This document shows, piece by piece, positions 7,241-15,406 of a DNA stretch of 64,000 nt (position 1 is the first letter of the stretch; each line of letters begins with the position of its first letter). The notes below the pieces were generated by a model. That model was given only the letters and a program-made list of their open reading frames with translations. It ran no database searches and was not told the DNA's origin. The stretch is from Actinocorallia herbida (GTDB lineage: Bacteria > Actinomycetota > Actinomycetes > Streptosporangiales > Streptosporangiaceae): NCBI RefSeq assembly GCF_003751225.1, contig NZ_RJKE01000001.1:9424001-9488000 (forward strand), in the 5' to 3' direction. The position numbers and the translations under genes were made by a program.

Positions 7241-8815
7241 ATGTCCACGTACAACCTGGCTGATCTTCTAGAGCTGCTGGCGAAAGCCGCGGCACCCGAC
7301 CGGGAGGCCCTGGTGGCCGGAGACGTCCGGCTCACCTACGGGGGGCTGAACGCCCGCGCGTCCAAGATCGCCCACCACCTCGCCGCCCAGGGCGTGGGTC
7401 CCGGCGACCACGTCGCGATCCTTTCGTGGAACCGGGCCGAGTGGCTGGAGACCTTCTTCGGCGCCTTCAAGATCCGCGCGGTGCCGATCCCGGTGAACTA
7501 CCGGTACGTCGCGGGCGAACTGCACCACGTGCTCACCGACTCCCGGTCCGTCGCGGTCGTCGGGGAGCGCTCGCTGCTGGCCCGGCTCGACCGCGCCCAG
7601 CTCCCGCTGCTGCGGCACGTGGTGGTGCTGGAGGACGGCGGCGACCAGGAGATCCCCGACGCCGTCGGCTACGAGGAGGCCCTGGCCGCGCAGTCCGGAG
7701 ACGACGACTTTCCCGCGCGCTCCAACGACGACCGCTACATCATCTACACCGGCGGAACCACCGGCTACCCCAAGGGCGTCGAGTGGCGGTCGGAGGACAT
7801 CTTCTTCGGCGCGATGGGCGGCGGGAACTCCCTCGGCGACCCGATCGGCACGCCCGAGGAGATCCAGGAGCGCGTGGCGGCGCCCGGCGCGACGGTGCTC
7901 AACTGCGCCCCCGTCATGCACGGCGCGGGCCAGTGGGTGGCGATGATGTCGCTGCTCAGCGGCAACCGGCTCGTCCTGCTGAACGACCACTCCTTCGACC
8001 CGGCGAAGGTGCTGGGCATCGTCAAGGACGAGGGCGCCAACGTGCTCATGATCGTCGGCGACGTCATGGGCAGGCCGCTCGCCGCCGAGCTCGACAAGGG
8101 CGGCCACGACATCTCCAGCCTCCTCGCCATCGGCTCCGGCGGCGCCCCCCTCACCGACGTGGCCAAGGCGGCCCTCGGCCAGCACCTCGCGACCGGCATG
8201 TTCCTCGACAACTACGGCGCCTCCGAGACCGGCGCCTGCGGCCCCGCCGTCGCAGGCAAGGAGGGCACCGCGCGCTTCATGATGAAGGAGGGCATCACCG
8301 TCCTCGACGACGACCTCAAGCCGGTCAAGCCCGGCGAGATCGGCAAGCTCGCGCGCACCGGCCACATCCCGCTCGGCTACTACAACGACCCGGCCAAGAC
8401 CGCCACCACGTTCTTCACCGACGAGAACGGCGTGCGCTGGTCGGTGCCGGGCGACTTCGCCAGCCTGGAGCAGGACGGCTCGGTCGTCCTGCTCGGCAGG
8501 GGCTCCCTGGTGATCAACACCGGCGGCGAGAAGGTCTACCCCGAAGAGGTCGAGGTCGCCGTCAAGGAGCACCCGGGCGTCTACGACGTCGTCGTGGTGG
8601 GCGTGCCCGACGAGCGCTTCGGCCAGCGCGTCGCCGCGGTCGTGGCGGTCTCGCCGGGCCACGAGGGCCTGACCCTCGAGGAGATCGTGGCGCACTGCCG
8701 CGACCGGATCGCCGGCTACAAGATGCCGCGCCAGCTCCAGATCGTCGGTGAGGTGCAGCGGACCGCGGTCGGCAAGTCCGACTACAAGTGGGCGCGGTCG
8801 GTGCTCGGCGTCTGA
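7241..8815 (+). CDS. Acyl-CoA synthetase (FadD-type AMP-forming ligase)
   Basis: A 524-residue ANL-superfamily adenylating enzyme. The P-loop motif YTGGTTGYPKGV (about 167-178), the adenine motif DNYGASETG, the hinge region around PGDFASLEQDGSVVLLGRGS and the C-terminal catalytic lysine region RTAVGKSDYKW are all present. It should activate a carboxylic acid to an acyl-AMP and then the CoA thioester in the cytoplasm. Overall similarity in style is to actinobacterial FadD19/FadD17-type enzymes acting on long-chain or steroid side-chain acids, but substrate cannot be read from sequence. A strong GGGAGGAGA site precedes the ATG. The 3' end overlaps the convergent glycosyltransferase gene by 34 bp. 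Confidence 0.9.
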   Translation: MSTYNLADLLELLAKAAAPDREALVAGDVRLTYGGLNARASKIAHHLAAQGVGPGDHVAILSWNRAEWLETFFGAFKIRAVPIPVNYRYVAGELHHVLTDSRSVAVVGERSLLARLDRAQLPLLRHVVVLEDGGDQEIPDAVGYEEALAAQSGDDDFPARSNDDRYIIYTGGTTGYPKGVEWRSEDIFFGAMGGGNSLGDPIGTPEEIQERVAAPGATVLNCAPVMHGAGQWVAMMSLLSGNRLVLLNDHSFDPAKVLGIVKDEGANVLMIVGDVMGRPLAAELDKGGHDISSLLAIGSGGAPLTDVAKAALGQHLATGMFLDNYGASETGACGPAVAGKEGTARFMMKEGITVLDDDLKPVKPGEIGKLARTGHIPLGYYNDPAKTATTFFTDENGVRWSVPGDFASLEQDGSVVLLGRGSLVINTGGEKVYPEEVEVAVKEHPGVYDVVVVGVPDERFGQRVAAVVAVSPGHEGLTLEEIVAHCRDRIAGYKMPRQLQIVGEVQRTAVGKSDYKWARSVLGV

Positions 8816-10056
8816 GGCCCCCGTCCGCCGGGCGCCGGCGGGCCCTCGCCGTCCTCGGGGCGGCCGGTCCGCGGGACGCCCGGCGGAACGACCTCGTCCA
8901 GGTCCGGCTCCTGCGGCCCCGGTACCCGCGCGTCCTCGGGACGGTCCGCCGGAACCGCGCTGTGGGCCGCGTAGTCCTGCTCCGGCATCCGCGCGTGCTC
9001 GGGGCGGTTCGTGGGCGCGGCGGCTCTGCGGCTCTCGTAGAGCGCGTCGAACGCCGCGAGGACCGCGGGCCAGGTGCAGCGCTCGGGCACCGTGGCGCCG
9101 TTGTGCGCGGCGATGCGGTGCCGCAGCTCGTGGTCGGTGGTGAGCCGGATCAGCGCCTCGGTCAGCTCCTTGACCGACCCGGCGAGCAGCCCCTCGCGCT
9201 CGGGCGCGACGAAGTCGGCGACGCCCGAGCCCGCGTGCGCGATGACGGGCACCCCCGCGAGCCGCGCCTCCAGGGCCGCGAGCCCGAAGGACTCACGCCG
9301 GGCGGGCGCCACGAACACGTCGGCGGAGGCGAGCACCTCGCGCACCTCCGACCGGTCGAGCCGGCCGGTGACCCGCACCCAGTGCGCCATACGGTGCTCG
9401 CGCAGGAAGCGTCGGACCCCGCGCGCGGCGGGGCCGTCGCCTACGATCGTCGCCCGGATCGGAACGCGCCTGCCCGCCTCGCGCAGCACCTTGAGCAGCG
9501 TGAACGGCTCCTTGCGCGGGGCGAGCCTGCCGACCGCGACCACGTGCACGGCGCCGGTCGGCAGCCACGGCCGGATCGCCCGCCACGGCGCGGTGTCGAT
9601 GCCGTTCGGGACCACCCGCACGTCGGCGCCCAGCGCGCGGCGGATCGGCCGGGCGGCCGCCTCGCTGACCGCGGTGACCGCCACGTCGGGGCCGATGAGC
9701 CGCCGGTAGGCGAGCCCCGTGGGCCGTCCCCACAGGCTGTGCACGGTGACGACGGCGGGCACGTCCCGGCACGTCGCCAGGGCCCGCCACGCGAACGGCG
9801 ACACGACGCCCGCGTGGATGTGCAGCACGTCGGGCTTCAGCTCCTCCAGGACCGGCCGCAGCGAACCGCCGACGGGCAGGCCCCACGGGACCCGGGGACC
9901 TACCCGCAGCAGGCCCGCGAAGTCCGGTCCGGGGGTCGCGGTCACCACCGCCACCTCGTGCCCGTCCGCGCGCTGCGCCGCCGCCAGTTCGTCCACCTGG
10001 ACCTCGATCCCGCCGAGCCGAGGCAGGAAGCAGTCGCTCACATGGAGAATCCTCAC
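8782..10056 (-). CDS. GT-B family 4 glycosyltransferase
   Basis: About 424 residues. The N-terminus RILHVSDCFLPRLGGIEVQV is the acceptor-domain start of GT4 enzymes. The donor domain shows VVAVGRLAPRKEPFTLL, a VGDGPAARG turn and the nucleotide-sugar motif FVAPARRESFGLAALEA (E-x7-E). It should transfer a sugar, commonly mannose or glucose, from an activated donor to a lipid or glycan acceptor at the cytoplasmic membrane face. The GTG at 10056 is chosen because the family starts at this residue; the frame stays open to a GTG at 10131. The last 85 residues (rich in Pro, Arg, Glu and Asp) lie beyond the fold and look disordered. It is divergent from a PIG-L deacetylase and flippase-like gene. Confidence 0.85.
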   Translation of the reverse strand: MRILHVSDCFLPRLGGIEVQVDELAAAQRADGHEVAVVTATPGPDFAGLLRVGPRVPWGLPVGGSLRPVLEELKPDVLHIHAGVVSPFAWRALATCRDVPAVVTVHSLWGRPTGLAYRRLIGPDVAVTAVSEAAARPIRRALGADVRVVPNGIDTAPWRAIRPWLPTGAVHVVAVGRLAPRKEPFTLLKVLREAGRRVPIRATIVGDGPAARGVRRFLREHRMAHWVRVTGRLDRSEVREVLASADVFVAPARRESFGLAALEARLAGVPVIAHAGSGVADFVAPEREGLLAGSVKELTEALIRLTTDHELRHRIAAHNGATVPERCTWPAVLAAFDALYESRRAAAPTNRPEHARMPEQDYAAHSAVPADRPEDARVPGPQEPDLDEVVPPGVPRTGRPEDGEGPPAPGGRGPQTPSTDRAHL

Positions 10057-10169
10057 CTTCGTGAGTTTCGGGAGCGCGCGCGCCGGAACCGGTCTGCGGC
10101 GTCCGCTCTGACCCAGACTTGACCCCGGCACGGCCTGATCTTCACAAGGCGCAGGGCAGATTCCGCTTC

Positions 10170-10883
10170 ATGCGCACCTGCGTCTTCTTCCACGCCCATC
10201 CCGACGACGAGGCGCTGCTGACCGCGGGCCTCATGGCGAGGCTCGCGGCGGAAGGCAACCGGGTCGTCCTCGTGGTCGCGACCGCGGGGGAGCTGGGCCG
10301 TTCAGGGCTGCGCACCCGCGCGCTAGGCCCGCTGCGGCTGCGCGAGCTCGAAGAGTCCGCGCGCATCCTCGGCTGCGCCCGGGTCGTCCCGCTCGGCTAC
10401 CCCGACTCGGGCCTCGACGGCTGCGCGCCCGGCGGGTTCGCCACGCGCCCGGTCGAGGAGCCCGCCGCGATGCTCGCGCGCATCCTCGCGGAGGAGGACG
10501 CCGACCTGCTGACGGTCTACGACGAACGGGGCGGCTACGGCCATCCCGACCATGTGCAGGTGCACCGCGTGGGGGTGGCCGCCGCGCGCGCCGCGGGCAC
10601 CCCCGTGGTGCTGGAGGCGACGGTGGACCGGGACCGGCTGTGGCGGTGGTTGCGCCCGCTGGCAGCGCTGTTCCCGCTGGACGGCTGGAGGCAGGCATAC
10701 ACACCCGGCTCAATGATCAGCCATCGCGTCGACGTCCGCCGCTTCGCCGCCGCGAAGCGCGCCGCGATGGCCGCGCACGCCAGCCAAGGTACCGGCGGCC
10801 CTCGCCTCCTGGCCGTGCTGTGCAGGCTGCCAGGGCCGCTGTTCAGGCTGGCGCTCGGCACCGAGTACTACGTGCGGCGGTGA
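10170..10883 (+). CDS. PIG-L/LmbE-family deacetylase
   Basis: A 237-residue protein beginning MRTCVFFHAHPDDEALLTAG, the zinc-binding HPDDE motif of PIG-L/MshB/LmbE N-deacetylases. The third ligand region GGYGHPDHVQVH is also present. The family hydrolyses N-acetyl groups from GlcNAc-containing glycolipids or small glycosides (GlcNAc-PI, GlcNAc-inositol). The start at 10170 is chosen because upstream in-frame codons do not resemble the fold. The stop overlaps the start of the next gene (GTGA), indicating translational coupling to the YbhN-like membrane protein. With the divergent GT4 enzyme, this suggests synthesis and handling of a deacetylated glycolipid (inference). Confidence 0.9.
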   Translation: MRTCVFFHAHPDDEALLTAGLMARLAAEGNRVVLVVATAGELGRSGLRTRALGPLRLRELEESARILGCARVVPLGYPDSGLDGCAPGGFATRPVEEPAAMLARILAEEDADLLTVYDERGGYGHPDHVQVHRVGVAAARAAGTPVVLEATVDRDRLWRWLRPLAALFPLDGWRQAYTPGSMISHRVDVRRFAAAKRAAMAAHASQGTGGPRLLAVLCRLPGPLFRLALGTEYYVRR

Positions 10884-11884
10884 GAAGGCTCGTCCTGTCG
10901 GCGGCCTCGCTGGCCCTCGCGGTCGGGCTGATCGCGGTGATGCCCCGGCTCGTCGGCGCCGACTGGACGGCCATCGCGGCGGGCCTCGGCGCGCTCGGCC
11001 CGGGCCAGGCCGCCCTGCTCGTGGTGCTGTGGCTCGCCGGGCTCGGCCTGTACACGTTCGTCCTGACGGGTTCGCTGCCGGGCCTGCGGCACGGGCAGGC
11101 GTTCCAGCTCAACGCGGCGGGCAGCGCGGTCAGCAACCTGCTCCCGTTCGGCGGGGCGGCCGGGGTCGCCGCGACCTTCGCGATGGCCGGGAGCTGGGGG
11201 TTCCCGGCCGCGTCCGTGGCGGTCTCGACGCTGGTCAGCGGGGTCTGGAACGTCTTCGGCAGGCTGCTGCTGCCCGCGGTCGGCATCGCCGCCCTGCTGG
11301 CCATCGGCGAGGCGCCCAACCGCGAGCTGGGCGCCGCTGCAGCGTCGGCGGGCGCGCTGCTCGCCGGGTGCGCGGTGCTCCTCGGTGTCGCGCTGCGGTT
11401 CGAGGGGGTCGCGCGCTGGGTCGACGCCCGGCTGCGCGCGCTCGCCGACCACGTCCCGCACCGCGCGGCGGCCCTGCTGCGCGGCCTCGGCGCGTCCCTG
11501 CTGCGGATCCGCGCCGAGACCCTCGACGTGCTGCGCACCGGCTGGAAGACCCTCACCTTCGGCATGACGGGATACCTCCTGCTCCAAGGCGTGCTGTTCT
11601 ACGCGTGCCTGTGGGCGGTCGGGCAGCCGCCGCGGCTCGCCGAGACCGTCGCGGCCTTCGCGCTCAACCGGGTGCTGACGAGCGTGGTGCTCACCCCCGG
11701 CGGGACCGGTGTCTCGGAGACCGGGACCGCCGCGGTGCTCGTGCACTTCGGGCTCGACGCGTCCGCGGCGGCCACCGCCGTGCTGCTGTACAGCTTCTTC
11801 ACGTATGTCGTGGAAATCCCGCTCGGCGGCCTCGTCTGGGCCTGGTGGCTGTCGCGACGCGGCCGAAAACTGCCCGAGTCTTGA
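10880..11884 (+). CDS. YbhN/UPF0104-type membrane protein (lysyl-PG synthase flippase-like domain)
   Basis: A protein of 334 residues with about eight hydrophobic helices and the landmarks of the LPG-synthase transmembrane/UPF0104 family: AGSAVSNLLPFGGAAGVAAT near the first third and NRVLTSVVLTPGGTGVSET near the C-terminus. Relatives are lipid or polyprenyl-linked sugar flippase-like proteins in the cytoplasmic membrane. The GTG start overlaps the PIG-L stop by 4 bases (GTGA), and the stop (TGA) overlaps a TTG that begins the next frame, so three genes appear coupled. Function is inferred from context: movement or modification of the glycolipid made by the GT4/PIG-L pair. Confidence 0.8.
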   Translation: MRRLVLSAASLALAVGLIAVMPRLVGADWTAIAAGLGALGPGQAALLVVLWLAGLGLYTFVLTGSLPGLRHGQAFQLNAAGSAVSNLLPFGGAAGVAATFAMAGSWGFPAASVAVSTLVSGVWNVFGRLLLPAVGIAALLAIGEAPNRELGAAAASAGALLAGCAVLLGVALRFEGVARWVDARLRALADHVPHRAAALLRGLGASLLRIRAETLDVLRTGWKTLTFGMTGYLLLQGVLFYACLWAVGQPPRLAETVAAFALNRVLTSVVLTPGGTGVSETGTAAVLVHFGLDASAAATAVLLYSFFTYVVEIPLGGLVWAWWLSRRGRKLPES

Positions 11885-12816
11885 AGATCACCCGACCATT
11901 CCATCCTCGCAAAACGGGCAAGAGCAGAAGACAGAGAGCGTGCTGGACGTGCGAGACGGGGGTCGGACCAATTCTTGTCGCGGGGCGTTACCGGCTGCTT
12001 GAAGAGCGAGGCCGTGGAGGCATGGGCGTAGTGTGGCGCGCCCACGATGAAGTCCTCGACCGGGTGGTCGCGGTCAAAGAGATACTGCTCCCCTTGGGGG
12101 CGGACACCGAGCGGCGGCGTGAGTTGTGCCGCTCGCTCACCCGGGAGGCGCGGTCGATGGCGCGGCTCAGCCATGCCGGCACGGCGGCGGTGCACGACGT
12201 GCTCGTCGCCGGCGGTCGGCCATGGCTGGTCATGGAGTTCGTCGACGCGCCCAACCTGCAACAGGTCATCGACGAGGAGGGCCCGCTGGATCCGGCCCGG
12301 GCCGCCGAGATCGGCCGTCAGCTGTGCGCGGTGCTGCGCGCGGCGCACGCGGCCGGACTCCTGCACCGGGACGTCAAACCGAGCAATGTGCTGGTGTGCC
12401 CCGACGGACGCGTGGTCCTCACCGACTTCGGGCTCGCCATCCACACCGAGGACACCGACCTGAAAGTCCTCGAGGGCTCCCCGGCATACGTGTCGCCGGA
12501 ACAGGCGCGCAACGACAGACTCACGGAGGCTTCAGACCTGTGGTCCCTGGGCGTCACGCTCTACACCGCCGTAGACGGGCGTCCGCCTTACCGACGTGCC
12601 GGGGCGCTCGCGTCGATGCTCGCCGTCCTGGTGGACGAGCACACGCCGCCGCGCAACGCGGGCCCGCTGCGTCCGGTCATCGACGGCCTGCTCCGCAAGG
12701 ACCCGGCCGACCGGCTCACCGCCGCGGAGACCGCGCGGATGCTGGAGAAGCTCGGGCACCCCGGGCCGCGCCTGCTGGACCTGCTCCGCCCGGTCCGCGC
12801 CGCGGCCAGAGCCTAA
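11881..12816 (+). CDS. Soluble Ser/Thr protein kinase with probable TTG start
   Basis: About 311 residues. All Hanks-kinase motifs are visible: glycine loop GRGGMGVVW, VAIK-type lysine in VVAVKEILL, catalytic loop HRDVKPSNV, DFGLA and SPEQ. There is no transmembrane segment or extracellular sensor; the protein ends soon after the kinase fold, so it should be cytoplasmic. No ATG or GTG occurs in frame before the glycine loop. The only standard start is TTG at 11881, which overlaps the previous stop as TTGA, the same coupling style as the preceding pair. That start adds a basic, cysteine-containing leader (KSRRQRACWTC). It probably regulates the co-transcribed glycolipid genes (inference). Another rare start nearer the kinase domain cannot be excluded. 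Confidence 0.75.
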   Translation: MKITRPFHPRKTGKSRRQRACWTCETGVGPILVAGRYRLLEERGRGGMGVVWRAHDEVLDRVVAVKEILLPLGADTERRRELCRSLTREARSMARLSHAGTAAVHDVLVAGGRPWLVMEFVDAPNLQQVIDEEGPLDPARAAEIGRQLCAVLRAAHAAGLLHRDVKPSNVLVCPDGRVVLTDFGLAIHTEDTDLKVLEGSPAYVSPEQARNDRLTEASDLWSLGVTLYTAVDGRPPYRRAGALASMLAVLVDEHTPPRNAGPLRPVIDGLLRKDPADRLTAAETARMLEKLGHPGPRLLDLLRPVRAAARA

Positions 12817-12831
12817 GGAGAACACGGACTC

Positions 12832-12869
12832 CGCTGAGCCCCCCGCCGTCACCGGCGGGGGGCTCAGCG
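12832..12869. terminator. Perfect 17-bp terminator hairpin after the kinase
   Basis: Arms 12832-12848 (CGCTGAGCCCCCCGCCG) and 12853-12869 pair perfectly with a TCAC loop, 15 bp after the kinase stop. Confidence 0.85.
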
Positions 12870-12891
12870 CGCTGTGTCGGCCACGGCCGAT

Positions 12892-12953
12892 CGAAGACGC
12901 GATGAGCCGTTCAGCTCCGCTCCTTCGAGGGCGGGGGGCTCATCGCGTCTTCG
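12892..12953. repeat. 17-bp inverted repeat overlapping the GntR 3' end
   Basis: CGAAGACGCGATGAGCC (12892-12908) is repeated inverted at 12937-12953 with a 28-nt loop. The right arm lies inside the last codons of the GntR gene and the stop codon sits in the loop. It may act as the GntR terminator, although a stem extending into coding sequence is unusual. Confidence 0.6.
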
Positions 12954-13717
12954 GGGACGATCCCCTCATTGATGAGGAAGCGGTTGCGGTCGGCGGGGTA
13001 GGCGGTGACGGTGAGGCGGATGCGGCGGCCGTCGATGCTGAACGCGGTGCGGCGCTGCTCGAAGACCAGGCTGCCGGGTCCGGACAGCCGGAAGAACGCG
13101 GCCTCGTCGGGGTGGGCGGGGCGGCCGAGGACGAGGTCCTGGTAGCCGACCTGGCGGATGCCCAGGACGTCCTCGAGGTAGGCGACCGGGCCTTGGTCGA
13201 TGTCGACCGCCTGGAGCAGCAGCGCGGCCCCGGCCTCGACCAGCGTCATCGGGTAGTGCGAGGACTGCCGCGACCACGGCCGCCCGTCGATGAACCGCTC
13301 CTGATGCCGGCTGACGATCGGGGTGCCCGGCTCGACGCCGAGGCCGCGGGCGATGTACGGGGTCGCCATCTGGAGTTCGACCTTGATCGGCCCGTTGCGG
13401 GCCAGCCGCTGCTGGAGGCTCGCCTCCGACATGTACGCGGCGCCCTCGCCGCCGCCGAAGCCCGTCCTGGGGTTCTCGGTCAGCGTGGTGACGAACGGGT
13501 CGATCTTCTCGGTGACGAACGTGCCGCGGCCGGGCTGGGCGGTGACCATGCCGCGCTGGATCAGGGGCTGGAGGGCCTGGCGGACCGTGTTGCGGCCGGC
13601 GCCGAACTCCTCCATGAGGTCCTGTTCGGTCGGGAGCTGGGCGCCGGGCGCCAGCTCACCGGACTCGATGCGGCTGCGCAGCGTCTCGGAGATGTCGCGC
13701 CAGAGCGGCCCGGACAT
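12911..13717 (-). CDS. GntR-family regulator with UTRA effector domain
   Basis: A 268-residue regulator. The N-terminal winged helix-turn-helix reads IESGELAPGAQLPTEQDLMEEFGAGRNTVRQAL with wing QPGRGTFV (about 10-75). The C-terminal half is a UTRA ligand domain ending in LTVTAYPADRNRF. The ATG at 13717 is preferred over a frame extending to 13813 because GGAGGA lies 8 bases upstream and the HTH begins directly. A CATCCCAA/TTGGGATG palindrome lies about 45-63 bp upstream, a likely autoregulatory operator that could also affect the divergent cyclase-like gene. UTRA proteins bind sugars, amines or other small ligands; the effector here is not deducible. Confidence 0.88.
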   Translation of the reverse strand: MSGPLWRDISETLRSRIESGELAPGAQLPTEQDLMEEFGAGRNTVRQALQPLIQRGMVTAQPGRGTFVTEKIDPFVTTLTENPRTGFGGGEGAAYMSEASLQQRLARNGPIKVELQMATPYIARGLGVEPGTPIVSRHQERFIDGRPWSRQSSHYPMTLVEAGAALLLQAVDIDQGPVAYLEDVLGIRQVGYQDLVLGRPAHPDEAAFFRLSGPGSLVFEQRRTAFSIDGRRIRLTVTAYPADRNRFLINEGIVPEDAMSPPPSKERS

Positions 13718-13761
13718 GGATTCGTTCCTCCTCGGAGTCGCTTTGTCGAACTCAATCCAAA

Positions 13762-13780
13762 CATCCCAACCATTGGGATG
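13762..13780. promoter_or_regulatory. Palindromic GntR-type operator candidate
   Basis: CATCCCAA-CCA-TTGGGATG is a perfect 8-bp inverted repeat between the divergent GntR and cyclase-like genes, positioned to control both. Confidence 0.55.
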
Positions 13781-13860
13781 GAGCCGATCGCCGGTTTGTT
13801 GCGTCTTATCCACGTTCTGGGGGCAACACCTGAGAAGCAGAACCAGGGGATGGCTGGGTA

Positions 13861-14556
13861 ATGAAGCGGTCTCACCAAACTAGACGAGGGAATTCTCCGA
13901 CCACCTGCACCGACGGCGCCCGGGGTGGCCGGGTCCGTCCGGAGGGCGGCCTGCACGCGCTGCTCGCCTTCGACATCTGCGCCTTCGGGGACCTGGCGCG
14001 GAGTCACGAGGACATGCTCTACCTGCGCGACACCATGTACACGCTGGTCGAACAGGCGTTCGACCAGGGCAGGCTGCCGTGGGTGCAGAGCCACCGGGAG
14101 GACCGCGGCGACGGCATCCTCATGGCCCTGCCCGCCGGGCTGCCCACCGTCAAGCTGATCGACCCGCTGGTCGGCCACCTGCACAAGCTCCTGGCCGACC
14201 ACAACCGGCGCGCGGCCGAGGCGTCCCGCCTGCGGATGCGCATGTCCGTCGACGCCGGGCACGTCATCCACGACGGGCGGGGTCTCGTCGGCCGGGCCGC
14301 CAACCAGCTGCACCGCGCCCTCGACGCGCCCGACTTCAAGAAGGAACTGGCCGCCACCACCGCCGACCTCGGCGTGATCGTCTCGGCCTTCGTCTTCGGC
14401 GAGGTGGTCTCCGGACTCCGCTTCGCCGACCGCTACCGGCCGGTCTCCATCGAGGTCAAGGAGACCAACACCCGGGCCTGGGCGTGCTTCCCCGAGGGGT
14501 CGTTCGCGCCCGGAATGGGTGCTCTGCCGCACGACCCCGCCTGGATCGACGCGTGA
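13861..14556 (+). CDS. Class III nucleotidyl cyclase-homology protein
   Basis: A 231-residue cytoplasmic protein with one cyclase homology domain. Metal-binding aspartates fit Asp38 (LLAFDICAFGD) and Asp84 (EDRGDGILMAL); the transition-state pair fits Asn148 and Arg152 (AANQLHRAL, N-x3-R). The lysine that selects purine in adenylyl/guanylyl cyclases is replaced by Glu80 (four residues before Asp84), so the nucleotide may differ. The N-terminal 30 residues are basic and probably disordered. AGGGGATGG precedes the ATG. A paralogue lies at 19430-20446 with the same motif spacing. The stop is 22 bp before a patatin-like lipase gene, so the two are probably co-transcribed. Cyclase activity has to be tested; assignment rests on motifs only. 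Confidence 0.65.
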   Translation: MKRSHQTRRGNSPTTCTDGARGGRVRPEGGLHALLAFDICAFGDLARSHEDMLYLRDTMYTLVEQAFDQGRLPWVQSHREDRGDGILMALPAGLPTVKLIDPLVGHLHKLLADHNRRAAEASRLRMRMSVDAGHVIHDGRGLVGRAANQLHRALDAPDFKKELAATTADLGVIVSAFVFGEVVSGLRFADRYRPVSIEVKETNTRAWACFPEGSFAPGMGALPHDPAWIDA

Positions 14557-14578
14557 CCTCTGCGCGACACTGGGGGGC

Positions 14579-15406
14579 ATGAGCAGAGCACTGGTCCTGG
14601 CCGGCGGCGGCATCGCCGGCATCGGATGGGAGGCGGGCCTGGTCACGGGCCTGCGCGCGGCGGGGGTCGACCTCGGGGAGGCCGACCTCATCGTCGGCAC
14701 CTCCGCGGGTTCCGTCGTCGGCACCATGGTCGCCCAGGGCGTCGATCTCGCCACCGAGATCGCCGCGGTGGCCGAGGCCGAAGCCGAGGCCGCGGAGGCC
14801 GAGGCCATCGACATGGAGAAGGTCATGCAGGCCTTCGCCCTCATGTACGGCGATCCCGACCTCGACCCGCAGGAGGCGCGGCGCCGCGTCGGCGAGCTCG
14901 CGCTGACCGTCACCGGGGACGGGGCGCGGCTCGCCCAGATCGGCGAGCGGCTGTCCAGCCACGAGTGGCCCGCGCGGGATCTGCGGATCACCGCCTGTGA
15001 CACCGCGGACGGCGCCTTCCAGATCTGGACGGGGGCGTCCGGGGTGCCGCTGCCCCTGGCCGTCGCGTCGAGCTGCGCGGTCCCGGCGGTCTTCCCGCCC
15101 GTGGTGATCAACGGCCGCCGTTACATGGACGGAGGGGTCCGCTCGGTCAGCAACGCCGACCTCGCCGCGGGCCATGACCAGATCGTCATCGTCGAGCCCA
15201 TGGCGCACATGACGCCGAGGCCCGTGCTGGCCAGGGAGATCGCCGCGCTGGGCGACGCCAAGATCGCGACGATCGGACCGAACCGGACGGCGATCGAGCT
15301 GTTCGGCGTGGACATCCTCGACGGCCGTCTCTGGGTGCCCGCCTTCGAGGCCGGAAGGGCGCAGGCGGCCGAGGTCGCCGAGGAGGTCGGCGCGGTCTGG
15401 GGATGA
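14579..15406 (+). CDS. Patatin-like phospholipase
   Basis: A 275-residue patatin-fold lipase. The oxyanion motif GGGIAG (9-14), the nucleophile elbow GTSAG (Ser42) and the dyad aspartate in DGG (about 183) are all intact. Such enzymes hydrolyse acyl esters of membrane phospholipids or other lipids. GGGGGG about 6 bases before the ATG at 14579 supports this start over an in-frame ATG 60 bases upstream. The stop overlaps the helicase start as ATGA, indicating coupled translation. Alanine/glutamate-rich residues 60-80 form a helical insertion. The upstream neighbour is a cyclase-like protein, so nucleotide-gated lipase action is a possibility (inference). An ordinary housekeeping lipase of the RssA type is the alternative. 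Confidence 0.88.
   Translation: MSRALVLAGGGIAGIGWEAGLVTGLRAAGVDLGEADLIVGTSAGSVVGTMVAQGVDLATEIAAVAEAEAEAAEAEAIDMEKVMQAFALMYGDPDLDPQEARRRVGELALTVTGDGARLAQIGERLSSHEWPARDLRITACDTADGAFQIWTGASGVPLPLAVASSCAVPAVFPPVVINGRRYMDGGVRSVSNADLAAGHDQIVIVEPMAHMTPRPVLAREIAALGDAKIATIGPNRTAIELFGVDILDGRLWVPAFEAGRAQAAEVAEEVGAVWG

Noticed and set aside
7241-10056. Acyl-CoA synthetase, glycosyltransferase and distant P450 as parts of a biosynthetic cluster
   Set aside because: No polyketide, peptide or terpene core enzyme is present and the genes are scattered in separate transcription units.
13861-14556. Calling the cyclase-like gene a CBASS CD-NTase
   Set aside because: It has class III cyclase motifs (Asp...GDG...N-x3-R), not the polymerase-beta-like GS-x-DxD of CD-NTases.
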